Shown here one piece after another: positions 34,771 to 45,097 of a stretch of 64,000 bases of DNA. The stretch spans positions 727,501-791,500 of the forward strand of contig NZ_KI629786.1 in assembly GCF_000503775.1 (NCBI RefSeq), in the 5' to 3' direction. Made by a program: the position numbers and the translations under genes. Positions within the stretch are counted from its first letter, which is position 1. Each line of letters begins with the position of its first letter. The notes beneath the pieces were generated by a model. It had not been told where the DNA came from and did not search any database. It worked only from the letters and a program-made list of their open reading frames with translations. This DNA is from Brevibacillus panacihumi W25. GTDB taxonomy: Bacteria > Bacillota > Bacilli > Brevibacillales > Brevibacillaceae.

Positions 34771-35598
34771 ATGGGAAAAGTCGGAAAGCAGGCATGGAAA
34801 ACAATCGAATGGCTCCTGTTGATTGGCGTAGGTCTGGTATTTGTCTTTCCATTCTTGTGGATGTTCATCACCGCATTTAAAACGATGCCGGAAGTCTATC
34901 AGTTTCCCCCAAGCTGGTGGCCGAACAGCTGGCAGTTTGAAAATTTCCGGATTGCCTGGAGCTCGGGTCCATTCCTTACTTATGTCTGGAACAGCCTGAT
35001 CGTGGCCCTGGGCACACTCGTCCTGCAGTTTCTGATCGGTGTGCCGGCAGCCTACTCCTTTGCCCGCTATCGGTTTAAAGGAAGAAACATGCTGTTTGGC
35101 CTTAGTCTGATCGCCCTGATGATTCCCTCGCAAGTCATCTTTTTGCCAGTCTATGTGCAGATGAGTCACTGGGGTCTCGTCGATACGCTTTGGGCGCTGA
35201 TACTTCCCTTTGGCGCCAGCGCGTTCGGAATCTTTTTGCTGCGGCAGGCGTTTATGCAGGTACCCGATGAGGTGATCGAAGCAGCTAGACTGGACAATGC
35301 CTCCGAGTGGAAGATCATGTGGACGATCATGGTGCCGCTTGCCAAGCCTGTGCTGGTCACGTTCGGCCTGTTCAGCTTCATCTATCACTGGAATGATTAC
35401 TTCTGGCCCTTGATCATGACCAACAGCGACACTGTCCGTACACTCCCCATCGGGATCTCGATGCTGAAGGCGGCAGAGGGAGGCAAGCAGTGGAATGTGA
35501 TCATGGCGGGCAACATGATCCTTGTCTTCCCGATCCTGATCGTATTCTTCTTCGCCCAACGGCATATTATCAACGCGTTTGTATACCAGTCCAAGTAA
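34771..35598 (+). CDS. ugpE: UgpE-type ABC permease
   Basis: 275 residues, six membrane helices, MalG/UgpE family. Its EAA loop is VIEAARLDNASEWKIMWTIM, preceded by FGIFLLRQAFMQVPDE. The final helix ends NAFVYQSK. It follows ugpA by 24 bp with GGAAAGGAGAG. Confidence 0.92.
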   Translation: MGKVGKQAWKTIEWLLLIGVGLVFVFPFLWMFITAFKTMPEVYQFPPSWWPNSWQFENFRIAWSSGPFLTYVWNSLIVALGTLVLQFLIGVPAAYSFARYRFKGRNMLFGLSLIALMIPSQVIFLPVYVQMSHWGLVDTLWALILPFGASAFGIFLLRQAFMQVPDEVIEAARLDNASEWKIMWTIMVPLAKPVLVTFGLFSFIYHWNDYFWPLIMTNSDTVRTLPIGISMLKAAEGGKQWNVIMAGNMILVFPILIVFFFAQRHIINAFVYQSK

Positions 35599-35662
35599 GG
35601 ACGTGAGCCGTTCCTTGACTCACGATGACATAGAGATGGTGAATTGAAGGAGGAGATGGATT

Positions 35663-37003
35663 ATGAAAAAGGTAAAGGCTTCCCTATTGGCATGTGTATT
35701 CGGTTTGACCGCAGTTCTGGCAGGTTGCAGCGGGGGGAATCAGCAGACAGGCGGAAATAATCAGAGTCCCGCAAATACACCGGCGCCAGCGCCGACTGAA
35801 GCGAGTGCCCCGGCAGGCAACAAGCCTGTCGAGATTGACTTCTGGTACGCGCTTGGCGGACGCAATGGCGAGATTATCCAGGAAATGACAAAAAAGTTCA
35901 ACGAGTCACAAAAGGATATTGTGGTAAAGGCGTCTTATCAAGGCAGCTATTACGAGAACCACTCCAAAGTGCTGGCAGCGGTATCCGCAGGCAATCAACC
36001 TGACGTGACCATGGTAGAGGTAGCATCGATCGGTGCATTTGCTGACGCGAAGGTACTGGAGGACCTCGGTCCATACGCCAACGGAGCAGAGAAAAAGTAT
36101 ATTCCGGGATTGCTTGGCAACTCGTACTGGAAGGATAAATTGTACGCGATCCCGTTCAACCGCTCTACCCCGCTGCTTTACCTGAACCGGGATATGCTGA
36201 AGGCTGCCGGACTCGACCCGGAAGGCCCGAAAACCTGGGAGGAACTGCGTGAATTCTCCAAGGCTCTGACCAAAAAAGAAGGCGACAAAACAGCGACTTA
36301 CGGCTTTTCGACCGCAATCGATATCTGGTTCTACGAGGCTCTGGTATTCCAAAGCGGCGGAAGCATTTTGACAGAGGACAACAAGGCTCTGGCGATCAAC
36401 AGTGAAGCGGGCAAAGCCCCCATCGAATTCTGGACCAGCATGATGAAGGAAGGCATCATGAAGGCACCTCCTGGCGAAAAGTACAATGCATGGGACGTAG
36501 CCAAGCAGGATTTCCTGAACGGACAGGTAGGAATGATCTTTACTTCTACGGGTGACTTGCGCGGATTGAAGGAAAATGCGAAATTTGATGTTGGGGCTGC
36601 GTTCATGCCTGCAAACAAGAGCTATGGAGCGCCGACTGGCGGAGCCAACCTCGTCATTTTGGCGAAATCTTCGGATGAAGAAAAGAAAGCGGCGTGGGAG
36701 TTTGTCAACTGGATGACTGACACCGCCCAAACCGTTCCTTTCTCCCTGGAATCGGGCTACATGCCTGTGACGACGGAAGCTGTCGAGTCCGCCGAGATGA
36801 AAGCTGCGTATGAAAAAGAACCAAATTTCCAGGTAGCAGTCAAGCAATTGGAGTATGCTTCCCCGCGCCCAATGGTTCCTGGTTACAAGGAGCTGCAGGA
36901 AGTAATCATGACAGAAATTCAACGGGCCGTATTGGGTCAGGCCACGGTCGATGAAGCCCTGCAAAAAGCGGATGAAAAAGGACAAAAGCTGTTGAAAAAA
37001 TAA
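35663..37003 (+). CDS. ugpB: UgpB-type glycerol-3-phosphate-binding lipoprotein
   Basis: 446 residues. Lipobox LAGC after a short signal peptide, then a Pro/Ala/Thr-rich linker and an extracellular solute-binding domain (family 1). The blocks IDFWYALGGRNGEIIQEMTK, YAIPFNRSTPLLYLNRDMLK and GLDPEGPKTWEEL parallel E. coli UgpB. The gene order C-A-E-B plus a glycerophosphodiesterase and an upstream Pho box support this substrate over a sugar. Confidence 0.9.
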   Translation: MKKVKASLLACVFGLTAVLAGCSGGNQQTGGNNQSPANTPAPAPTEASAPAGNKPVEIDFWYALGGRNGEIIQEMTKKFNESQKDIVVKASYQGSYYENHSKVLAAVSAGNQPDVTMVEVASIGAFADAKVLEDLGPYANGAEKKYIPGLLGNSYWKDKLYAIPFNRSTPLLYLNRDMLKAAGLDPEGPKTWEELREFSKALTKKEGDKTATYGFSTAIDIWFYEALVFQSGGSILTEDNKALAINSEAGKAPIEFWTSMMKEGIMKAPPGEKYNAWDVAKQDFLNGQVGMIFTSTGDLRGLKENAKFDVGAAFMPANKSYGAPTGGANLVILAKSSDEEKKAAWEFVNWMTDTAQTVPFSLESGYMPVTTEAVESAEMKAAYEKEPNFQVAVKQLEYASPRPMVPGYKELQEVIMTEIQRAVLGQATVDEALQKADEKGQKLLKK

Positions 37004-37027
37004 TCAGGTCACGAAGGAGCGATCCAG

Positions 37028-37747
37028 ATGAATATTTGCATGGCACATCGAGGATGGTCAGGAAAAGCGCCAGAAAATACGATGACGGCGATTCGTCTCG
37101 CTTTGGCAGAACCCGCCATTCGCGGGATTGAAATCGACGTGCAGCTCTCGCGTGATGGCGTTCCCGTCTTGATCCACGATTTTACGCTGGAGCGGACGAC
37201 GACAGGGCGAGGTCTCGTCATGGATCATACGCTGGAGGAATTGCGTGAGCTGGATGCAGGCAGTTGGTTCAATGAAAGGTTCGCTGGCGAGCGGATTCCG
37301 ACGTTGGAGGAGGTCCTGCAAGCCGTCAAGGGACGCTGCACACTGAATATCGAGCTGAAGGCGACCAGTGACATGTACCCGGGCATTGCCGAGAAAGTAT
37401 TGGAGCTTTTGGAGCGGCATGAAATGAAGCAAGAGGTGTGCATCACGTCGTTTGACCATGACTTGATTCGCCAGGTGCGTGAGCTGGATGCGACTGTGGA
37501 GACCGGATTGATCGTCATGGGACGTCCTGTGCTGATGCTGGAGCAGTTGGAAGCGGCGGGTGCCAATATTTTATCGATGGGTTATCCGTACCTGACGCGG
37601 GAGCTGGCTTGCGAAGCCTTGGAAAAAGGCTACAAGGTGATCGCCTGGACCCTTGACGAACCGAGCCATATTCGCACGGTCATGTCGTGGCATCCCGATG
37701 TGCAGATTTGTACGAACCATCCGGATCGCATGCTGGAGTTTGTGTAG
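37028..37747 (+). CDS. ugpQ: Glycerophosphodiester phosphodiesterase (UgpQ type)
   Basis: 239 residues, no signal peptide, so cytosolic like UgpQ. It hydrolyses glycerophosphodiesters to glycerol-3-phosphate and alcohol. Catalytic motifs: MAHRGWSGKAPENT (His about residue 5), EIDVQLSRDGVPVLIHDFTL, and the metal site CTLNIELKAT. It is the last gene of the ugp unit and acts on the imported diesters. Confidence 0.94.
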   Translation: MNICMAHRGWSGKAPENTMTAIRLALAEPAIRGIEIDVQLSRDGVPVLIHDFTLERTTTGRGLVMDHTLEELRELDAGSWFNERFAGERIPTLEEVLQAVKGRCTLNIELKATSDMYPGIAEKVLELLERHEMKQEVCITSFDHDLIRQVRELDATVETGLIVMGRPVLMLEQLEAAGANILSMGYPYLTRELACEALEKGYKVIAWTLDEPSHIRTVMSWHPDVQICTNHPDRMLEFV

Positions 37748-37759
37748 GAAATACAGCGG

Positions 37760-37797
37760 AGAGCCGTCGAACCGAGTTTTGGTCCGGCGGCTCTTTT
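37760..37797 (+). terminator. Terminator after ugpQ
   Basis: AGAGCCG (37760-37766) pairs with CGGCTCT (37788-37794), followed by a short T-run. It also has the symmetry to serve the convergent gene. Confidence 0.75.
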
Positions 37798-37809
37798 GTT
37801 TGGGTTCGA

Positions 37810-38694
37810 TCAGGATAGTTGCTGCAGACGAACCAAATGCTGCAGATTGGCGGTGTACTGATCGGGCAGTGACCAGGTTTCAAACTGCTTCGGCATCGGA
37901 AGCGACTCCAGGCTGTCAGCTGCTTCCCTTTCCGTTGTTTCGGTTTGCTTTGCTGTATGTAAAAGATGAGTGAAGTAGTCGTGCAAATCTAGAATCGCCT
38001 GCTGATCTGAGACGGGACCATGACCGGGAATGATGACTTGTGCAGGGTAAGAATCCATTTTGCCCAGGATGCGGAGCCACTCCGGGACGTTCCCATCCTT
38101 GATGCTGGGGTGATTGTGGGCAAAAAGAAGGTCTGCTGCAAACAAAACCTGATCGTCGGGGAGATAGAGCACAGTATCGCATGCGCTATGGCCATTTCCC
38201 ATCGGGATCAAAGCTGCTGTACGCTGGCTGCCATGGAAAGTAAACAGGCCGCCAAACGTCATGGAAGCAGGCACAGGCACCAATTCGGCAAGAGCAGCAT
38301 CCATAGCGAGGATATCGCCCAATTGAAGGGTAAGCTCTTCTCGCTTGCTCTCATCGCTCTCCTCTTCGATGGCCTTTTGCAAAATGGCTGGATAGCCCGG
38401 ATTTGCCTTGGCAAAGGAGAGGAACTGCTGGGTGCGCTCGAGCATCAGGTTGCGTGTCGTTACCGTAGAGAGGATGGGAAGATCGGCGAATACCTGATTT
38501 CCACCGACATGATCCAGATGGAAATGGGAATTGATGACCAGGGAGATCGGCCGGCCAAAAAGATGAAGCGCTGCATCCCGCAACGATCGAGCGGCTTGGG
38601 GGGGGTACATGGTGTCGAAGAGGAGGATTTGTTCGCCCAGATCAACGAGGCCTGCGTTGGCCATCGAGCCTGTGCCGCCCTTTGCGATCGCCAA
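37810..38694 (-). CDS. MBL-fold metallo-hydrolase, possibly 5'-damaged
   Basis: 294 residues with the metallo-beta-lactamase zinc motif NSHFHLDHVGG (about residue 55), GNGHSACDTVLYLPDD and a final IIPGHGPVSD. The reading frame is open only from a TTG at 38694, since a TGA lies two codons upstream and no ribosome site is seen. Relatives carry roughly 15 more residues before the AIAKGGTGSMANAGLVDLG block. The upstream bases encode a plausible continuation (MLSWSDIDWLKIG) in another frame. This suggests a small indel, so the gene may be inactive. Confidence 0.75.
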   Translation of the reverse strand: MAIAKGGTGSMANAGLVDLGEQILLFDTMYPPQAARSLRDAALHLFGRPISLVINSHFHLDHVGGNQVFADLPILSTVTTRNLMLERTQQFLSFAKANPGYPAILQKAIEEESDESKREELTLQLGDILAMDAALAELVPVPASMTFGGLFTFHGSQRTAALIPMGNGHSACDTVLYLPDDQVLFAADLLFAHNHPSIKDGNVPEWLRILGKMDSYPAQVIIPGHGPVSDQQAILDLHDYFTHLLHTAKQTETTEREAADSLESLPMPKQFETWSLPDQYTANLQHLVRLQQLS

Positions 38695-38857
38695 TTTTCA
38701 GCCAATCAATATCAGACCATGACAGCATTTTGACAATCATTCGATTTTAATTCGCAGTATTTACCTCGATATACTCAACTTTTACACACCACTTGATGGC
38801 ATTCTGCTTATCATGATAAAAAGCACAGGGCAAAGTGCCAGGGAGTGACAAAAGATC

Positions 38858-39457
38858 ATGATGCATCCCGATACAGAGCTGCGGTACATCAATGATGTGA
38901 TCGGCTACGGTGTGTTTGCGACCAGGTTCATTCCCAAAGGAACCATTGTGTGGGCGCTTGATGATCTGGACCAGGTATTGGATCCTTCCTTCGTGGAAAG
39001 ACTGGACCCATTGCGCAAGCAGGATGTTCTCAAGTACTCCTTCAAAAATCAGCATGGGCAATACATTCTCTGCTGGGACAAAGCCAGATATGTGAATCAC
39101 AGTTTTCATGCAACCTGTGTGGGAACGATGTACGATCTGGAGCTGGCGGCACGTGACATCCATCCGGGCGAAGAATTGACTGATGATTATGGGACACTGA
39201 ATCTGGATGAGCCGTTTGCGTGTATGCCGGAGGAGGGAACGACCCGGTCATGGGTCATGCCGGATGATTTGCTTCATTATCATCAGCAGTGGGACGACAG
39301 CGCGAAGGAGGCATTTCGGCACTTTGATCGAGTCGAGCAGCCGCTTAAGCATCTGATTCGTCCCGAGCATCGGGGAAAAATCCGGGCCATTGTCGAGCAG
39401 CGGGCAGAGTTGGACTCTATTCGCCATCTCTATTGCGAGAAAGAGTGGCAAAAGTAG
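38858..39457 (+). CDS. SET-domain protein (putative lysine methyltransferase)
   Basis: 199 residues. SET-domain features: GYGVFATRFIPKGTIVWA near the start, the cofactor and pseudoknot residues RYVNHSFHATC (about residue 79), and GEELTDDYGTLN (the GEELxxDY block, about residue 107). A helical tail of 70 residues ends the protein. SET proteins methylate lysines using S-adenosylmethionine. The bacterial target is unknown. It stands alone between the MBL gene and glnS. Confidence 0.85.
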   Translation: MMHPDTELRYINDVIGYGVFATRFIPKGTIVWALDDLDQVLDPSFVERLDPLRKQDVLKYSFKNQHGQYILCWDKARYVNHSFHATCVGTMYDLELAARDIHPGEELTDDYGTLNLDEPFACMPEEGTTRSWVMPDDLLHYHQQWDDSAKEAFRHFDRVEQPLKHLIRPEHRGKIRAIVEQRAELDSIRHLYCEKEWQK

Positions 39458-39562
39458 GAAAATCATAAAGGAGTCGGGCCCGATCAGGGTCCGATTCTGT
39501 TGAACTTATGGGACAGAATCAGTATTATGGAGTGTAAAGGTGAAGGGAAAGGTTGAGTTCAT

Positions 39563-41224
<1,662 letters not shown>

Positions 41225-41230
41225 TGGCCA

Positions 41231-41281
41231 AAAAATTGCGCTGCTGATGCAGGAACACTTCTGCACTGCGGCGCTTTTTTC
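41231..41281 (+). terminator. Terminator after glnS
   Basis: TTGCGCTGC pairs with GCGGCGC around an inner TGCAG/CTGCA hairpin, ending in six T. Confidence 0.75.
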
Positions 41282-41318
41282 ATATCGATGAGCACCGTAT
41301 CGTGGGGTGGCGCATCAG

Positions 41319-41359
41319 AAAAAAGCCGTTTCTCGAGAGCAGAGAAACAGGCTTTTTTT
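41319..41359. terminator. Terminator of the NTF2-like gene
   Basis: AAAAAGCC-TTTCTC pairs with GAGAAA-GGCTTTTT. T-runs occur on both strands. It lies just past the end of the minus-strand gene. Confidence 0.75.
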
Positions 41360-41377
41360 ACTGTCGATGGAAGCTCT

Positions 41378-41758
41378 TTATGGGTTCTCGTAGTTTTTTA
41401 ACGGCATTCCTACATATTCTCGGAAGGAGCGAATTCGATCCTTCTCGAACTCGAAGACGACTGTAAGCTCGTTGCGGAAAGGTTTGCCGTTCAACAATCC
41501 TTCGGCGCTGAATACTACCATCCCGTAGCTCTCATTCTCCAACTCGATCAGCGGAGTGAGGCGCATCTGAAAAACGGAACGCTCAAACCTGATTAATTCC
41601 TCGAACCGCTCTCTGCCTTGCTGCTTCTGATTCCACCCTTCCAGCGGGAGCGGAACGAAGAAGTGAAAATCATCCGTAACTTTATTAAGGAAATCGGCTG
41701 TATGCCCTGTTTCTAAAGCACGCTTAAAAGCATCAAACGCTTCATGGTTTGTGATCAC
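41378..41758 (-). CDS. SnoaL/NTF2-like protein
   Basis: 126 residues with the cone-shaped NTF2-like pattern: an N-terminal helix (NHEAFDAFKRALETGHTADF), a central FFVPLPLEGWNQKQQGRERF, and a C-terminal strand end FEKDRIRSFREYVGMP. Such proteins are small hydrolases, isomerases or unknown. It is followed on the same strand by a DinB gene 61 bp upstream and a divergent LysR regulator. Confidence 0.75.
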   Translation of the reverse strand: MITNHEAFDAFKRALETGHTADFLNKVTDDFHFFVPLPLEGWNQKQQGRERFEELIRFERSVFQMRLTPLIELENESYGMVVFSAEGLLNGKPFRNELTVVFEFEKDRIRSFREYVGMPLKNYENP

Positions 41759-41819
41759 AATAAGCCTCCTACTATCAATGTGTCATTCATCTCGCTGTAT
41801 GCTCCTGAGTGCAGAGTCT

Positions 41820-42284
41820 TCATTTGATGAGCTTAAGCTGACTTGATATAACTCCAAGGTGAAGCGCTTCATGAATCAATGCAAAATTAAATAATTCGCC
41901 GGCTGTAGCAAATTGGAACGGACCCATTTCAAACGGTGCTTGCAGCCTCTGTTCGAGCATTTCGGGGGCCAGATCGGAAAGACTGGAAAGCTGATCACTT
42001 AACATCGCCAACAGTTCAGCCTTCGACGGAGGCGTTACCGTCCAATCCGAAGGTTTCGTTCCGGAATTGAACAACGTCTCGTATTGAGCCGGGATGGCAG
42101 ATGGGGAGCCGAAGCTAAGCGAAGAGTATTTATCCAGCCAATACACCATATGACCGATGTTCCAACGAATCGTATTATGGAAGCCCTCCGGCTGGATGTC
42201 CATCTGTGACTCCGACACGTCCTGAAGTTGGCCGATCATGATCTGACGTAGCACTTTCCCTGTATGGATAATCGATTGTGACAT
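41820..42284 (-). CDS. DinB-family protein
   Basis: 154 residues. The metal-ligand pattern is visible: NTIRWNIGHMVYWLDKYSS (His about residue 45) and ALIHEALHLGVISSQLK near the end. The ATG at 42284 follows AAGGAGGATTC; a longer reading to 42434 has no ribosome site. Probably in one unit with the NTF2-like gene, both under the divergent LysR protein. Confidence 0.82.
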   Translation of the reverse strand: MSQSIIHTGKVLRQIMIGQLQDVSESQMDIQPEGFHNTIRWNIGHMVYWLDKYSSLSFGSPSAIPAQYETLFNSGTKPSDWTVTPPSKAELLAMLSDQLSSLSDLAPEMLEQRLQAPFEMGPFQFATAGELFNFALIHEALHLGVISSQLKLIK

Positions 42285-42475
42285 TTTTGAATCCTCCTTC
42301 GAATTAGGTTGTTCTTTGTATACCGAAAGCTTACCTTTAAGCACCCCAACGCAACAATCACGAGATTCCGATACAATTGATCGGTTTAAGTAATGATTAA
42401 AATAGAAATTGTTGGAATCAGAGGCAGATGTCATAATGATTGAAGGAGATCGATAATCGAAAGGGGCATCGAGCG

Positions 42476-43408
42476 TTGGAACTTCGACAGCTTGAATACT
42501 TTACTGCAATTTGTAAGGAGATGCATTTCTCCAGGGCAGCCGAAAATCTCTGTACAACACAGTCGAATCTGAGTCAGCAGATCAAGTTTTTGGAGAACGA
42601 ACTTGGGCTCCCTCTATTCGATCGTATCGGCAAGCGGATTATGTTGACAGAAGCAGGGAAAATCCTGCTCGAGCAAAGCCAAAGCATTTTTGAACACGTT
42701 GACTATGCAAAAAGGGCAATATCGGATCTAAAAAGGTTGGAAGGAGGTAAGCTGGATATCGGCATTTTGCCGGGAGACGGGGATTTGCTGTTTGACGCTT
42801 TACTTATCGATTTTCACAAGACCTATCCCAAGCTTTCGATAAGCGTTACGGAGACCATGGATGTCTACGAACAGGTCCTTAACGGCATGAGAGATCTCGG
42901 TGTTACTACGGTGCCTGTTAATCCTGATGACCGCATTTCGATTATTCCCTTGTTTCATGAGGAGTTTGCTTTGGCCATCCGACCGGATCACCCTCTTGCG
43001 AAGGCAAAGGCGGTTCCGTTCGATCAGCTTCAGCAGCTAAAGATGGTCATGTTCGGTTCTGGACATCAAATTACAAAGGTCATTGAAGCGTACTGTCATG
43101 AAAAAGGAATTGCACTTGATACTCCGATTGTAACTTCAACCTTATCAACGCTTCTGTCCTTGGTCGATCAAGGAATAGGAGCTTCTATTCTTCCTCGAAT
43201 GCTGTTGGATTATATAAATCACGATAATATCGTTGCTGTAAAACTACTTAATCCCACACCTAGTCAAGACATCTGTATCATGTATCGTAGGGATAAATTT
43301 ATGGGGCAGGCGGCGAAGTTATTTATTAAAGAACTGCAGTCTTTTCTTCAGAGCGTTATGAATCATTCCGGCCGCTCGTCTCGTGCAGATGGTGACGCAT
43401 CCCTGTGA
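42476..43408 (+). CDS. LysR-family transcriptional regulator
   Basis: 310 residues. Starts LELRQLEYFTAICKEMHFSR, the usual start of CynR/CysB-like LysR proteins, from a TTG at 42476 with AAGGGG 9 nt upstream. HTH: FSRAAENLCTTQSNLSQQIK. The effector domain begins about residue 88 (LDIGILPGDGDLLFDALLID). It is divergent from the DinB/NTF2-like genes, its likely targets. Confidence 0.87.
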   Translation: MELRQLEYFTAICKEMHFSRAAENLCTTQSNLSQQIKFLENELGLPLFDRIGKRIMLTEAGKILLEQSQSIFEHVDYAKRAISDLKRLEGGKLDIGILPGDGDLLFDALLIDFHKTYPKLSISVTETMDVYEQVLNGMRDLGVTTVPVNPDDRISIIPLFHEEFALAIRPDHPLAKAKAVPFDQLQQLKMVMFGSGHQITKVIEAYCHEKGIALDTPIVTSTLSTLLSLVDQGIGASILPRMLLDYINHDNIVAVKLLNPTPSQDICIMYRRDKFMGQAAKLFIKELQSFLQSVMNHSGRSSRADGDASL

Positions 43409-43444
43409 GAACGGCGGAGCAAATCGTGATCTTTATACAAAAAT

Positions 43445-43484
43445 AACAGGGACAGGCGCTTATGGCCTATCCCTGTTTTTTATT
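43445..43484. terminator. Bidirectional terminator between the LysR gene and the YhcN-type gene
   Basis: AACAGGG (43445-43451) with AGGC pairs with GCCTAT-CCCTGTT (43471-43477), followed by six T and an AT-rich flank. It overlaps the minus-strand gene's stop. Confidence 0.78.
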
Positions 43485-44187
43485 AAGGCTGGCGATTTGC
43501 TTCTCGCAGAAGGTTGCTGATCTGACTGATGGTGTGGTCATCCCGCTTGTTTTCCCGCATTTGTTTTTTGACGTGTTCAAAGGCCTTGAGACCATTGCTG
43601 GAAGTAACCGTCATGACTTGTACGTCAGAGCCGTACATTCTTTCGATCTGTTTGCGGGCTTGCATCAGGTTATGATGCTCGTTGCTTGTCCCCATTGTGC
43701 CTGCTGTATTATTTTCATACTCGCCGTTGTAATCCCCGCCGCGTGAAGAACTTCCTGCGTAGCTAGAGAGAAGGTGGGACTGCGTGGCGTCCATGTGATT
43801 GACGGACGTCGTATTGGCCGTTGTAGGTGCGACAAGGATCACATCATTGACGATCAAGGTCTGCACGCCATGGATGCCTGCCGCGTTCAGCCGAGAGTCC
43901 AGATTGGTGGAAGGCCCCCCGCCATGCAGATTGGAGCTGCCGATATTGCTGTACACTGAAGTTCCCATACCGCTAAACGTAGTCCCGTGATTGTTGGTCG
44001 TCAGCTTTTTGTCGCGGTCCACGCTCGGAATCACGGTCTCCCCGTTTTGTCCCAGATGCCCGGGATGATTCATGGATTGCGTATGAGTCTGCTGTTGCGG
44101 TGTCGCCTGATTGTTGTTGTTGCACGCAGTCATCAGCAGAAGTAATCCGATACTGCCGACTGCCATGCTTTTGGACAAGTGCTTCAT
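43483..44187 (-). CDS. YhcN/YlaJ-type sporulation lipoprotein
   Basis: 234 residues. Lipoprotein signal: hydrophobic stretch then lipobox LMTAC (Cys about residue 22). The mature part starts with an Asn/Gln/His-rich linker and ends in the YhcN/YlaJ domain (RKQIERMYGSDVQVMTVTSS and a charged C-terminal helix). Relatives are inner-membrane lipoproteins of forespores. ATG at 44187 has GGAGGGATT upstream; a longer reading to 44244 lacks one. Confidence 0.82.
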   Translation of the reverse strand: MKHLSKSMAVGSIGLLLLMTACNNNNQATPQQQTHTQSMNHPGHLGQNGETVIPSVDRDKKLTTNNHGTTFSGMGTSVYSNIGSSNLHGGGPSTNLDSRLNAAGIHGVQTLIVNDVILVAPTTANTTSVNHMDATQSHLLSSYAGSSSRGGDYNGEYENNTAGTMGTSNEHHNLMQARKQIERMYGSDVQVMTVTSSNGLKAFEHVKKQMRENKRDDHTISQISNLLREANRQP

Positions 44188-44341
44188 GATAATCCCTCCA
44201 GTGCTTTCACCTGATGTCGTCCCAAGGCCCAAGACAGGATCCAAGCTGTTTTTAAGGTCGTTGGAAATTTTTTCTCAGTATCTGTTTATCCTGAGGAAAA
44301 TATGCACAGAAAGAAGATAGAGACAACTGGAGGTGGTAGTG

Positions 44342-45085
44342 TTGGAACAGCATGAAAAACAAGATCAGCCTGTATCACGCAGAAATTTCCTGAAGAACTC
44401 TGGATTGGTTCTGGGAGGTCTGGTGGTAGGGGGAGTAGCAGGTAGTCTGCTGCGAACCCAGCAGGGACCACAACAGCCCGGTGCAGCTACTGCTCCGGCT
44501 GCCGATTTCAACCAGGCACTCATGTACTTCACTGGTGAGCAATTCAGGGTCATCGAGGCTGCTTGCGAACGCATCTTTCCAGAGGATGAGCTTGGACCTG
44601 GTGCCAAGGCTTTAGGTGCCGCTTATTTCATCGATCACCAATTGGCAGGCGAGTGGGGCTTCAATGCCCGCGATTACATGCAGGGCCCATTCTATCCAGG
44701 GGAAGCCACTCAGGGATATCAGGGGCGATTGAAGCGGCGGGAGATTTTCGATATTGGCATTCAAGAAATGAATAACTACAGCAACAGCTTGGAAGGCAAG
44801 AAGTTCTACGAGCTTACGCCGGAGCAGCAGGATACGGTGCTCAAGGCTTTTGAAACGGACGAGGTAAAGCTCACCACGATCTCGGCCAGTGCATTTTTTG
44901 CGATGTTGCGCGCGACTACGCTGGAAGGCGTATATTCAGATCCGCTCTACGGAGGCAACAAGAATATGGATGGCTGGAGAATGAAGAGTTTTCCGGGTAA
45001 CCAGATGGCGTATACCCAAATCATTGAGCAGGAGGGTCTGGCCAAAATGGAACCCTTAAGCCTGCGAGATCATCAACATGGATAA
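44342..45085 (+). CDS. Gluconate 2-dehydrogenase subunit 3-like protein, Tat-exported
   Basis: 247 residues. Twin-arginine signal SRRNFLKNSGLVLGG near residue 15, then the gluconate_2-dh3 domain (FRVIEAACERIFPEDELGPG, AYFIDHQLAGEWGFNARDYM). It is the small subunit of membrane-associated FAD dehydrogenases and helps export its partner. The start is unclear: GTG at 44339 (5 nt from GGAGG) or TTG at 44342 (8 nt). The GMC flavoprotein gene follows 13 bp downstream. Confidence 0.85.
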   Translation: MEQHEKQDQPVSRRNFLKNSGLVLGGLVVGGVAGSLLRTQQGPQQPGAATAPAADFNQALMYFTGEQFRVIEAACERIFPEDELGPGAKALGAAYFIDHQLAGEWGFNARDYMQGPFYPGEATQGYQGRLKRREIFDIGIQEMNNYSNSLEGKKFYELTPEQQDTVLKAFETDEVKLTTISASAFFAMLRATTLEGVYSDPLYGGNKNMDGWRMKSFPGNQMAYTQIIEQEGLAKMEPLSLRDHQHG

Positions 45086-45097
45086 GGGGGAGCATGT

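Noticed and set aside
33721..35565. Very long open frame on the minus strand over ugpA-ugpE
   Set aside because: It mirrors the codon pattern of the true permease genes; composition is rich in His, Gln, Arg and Asp with no domain, signal or ribosome site.
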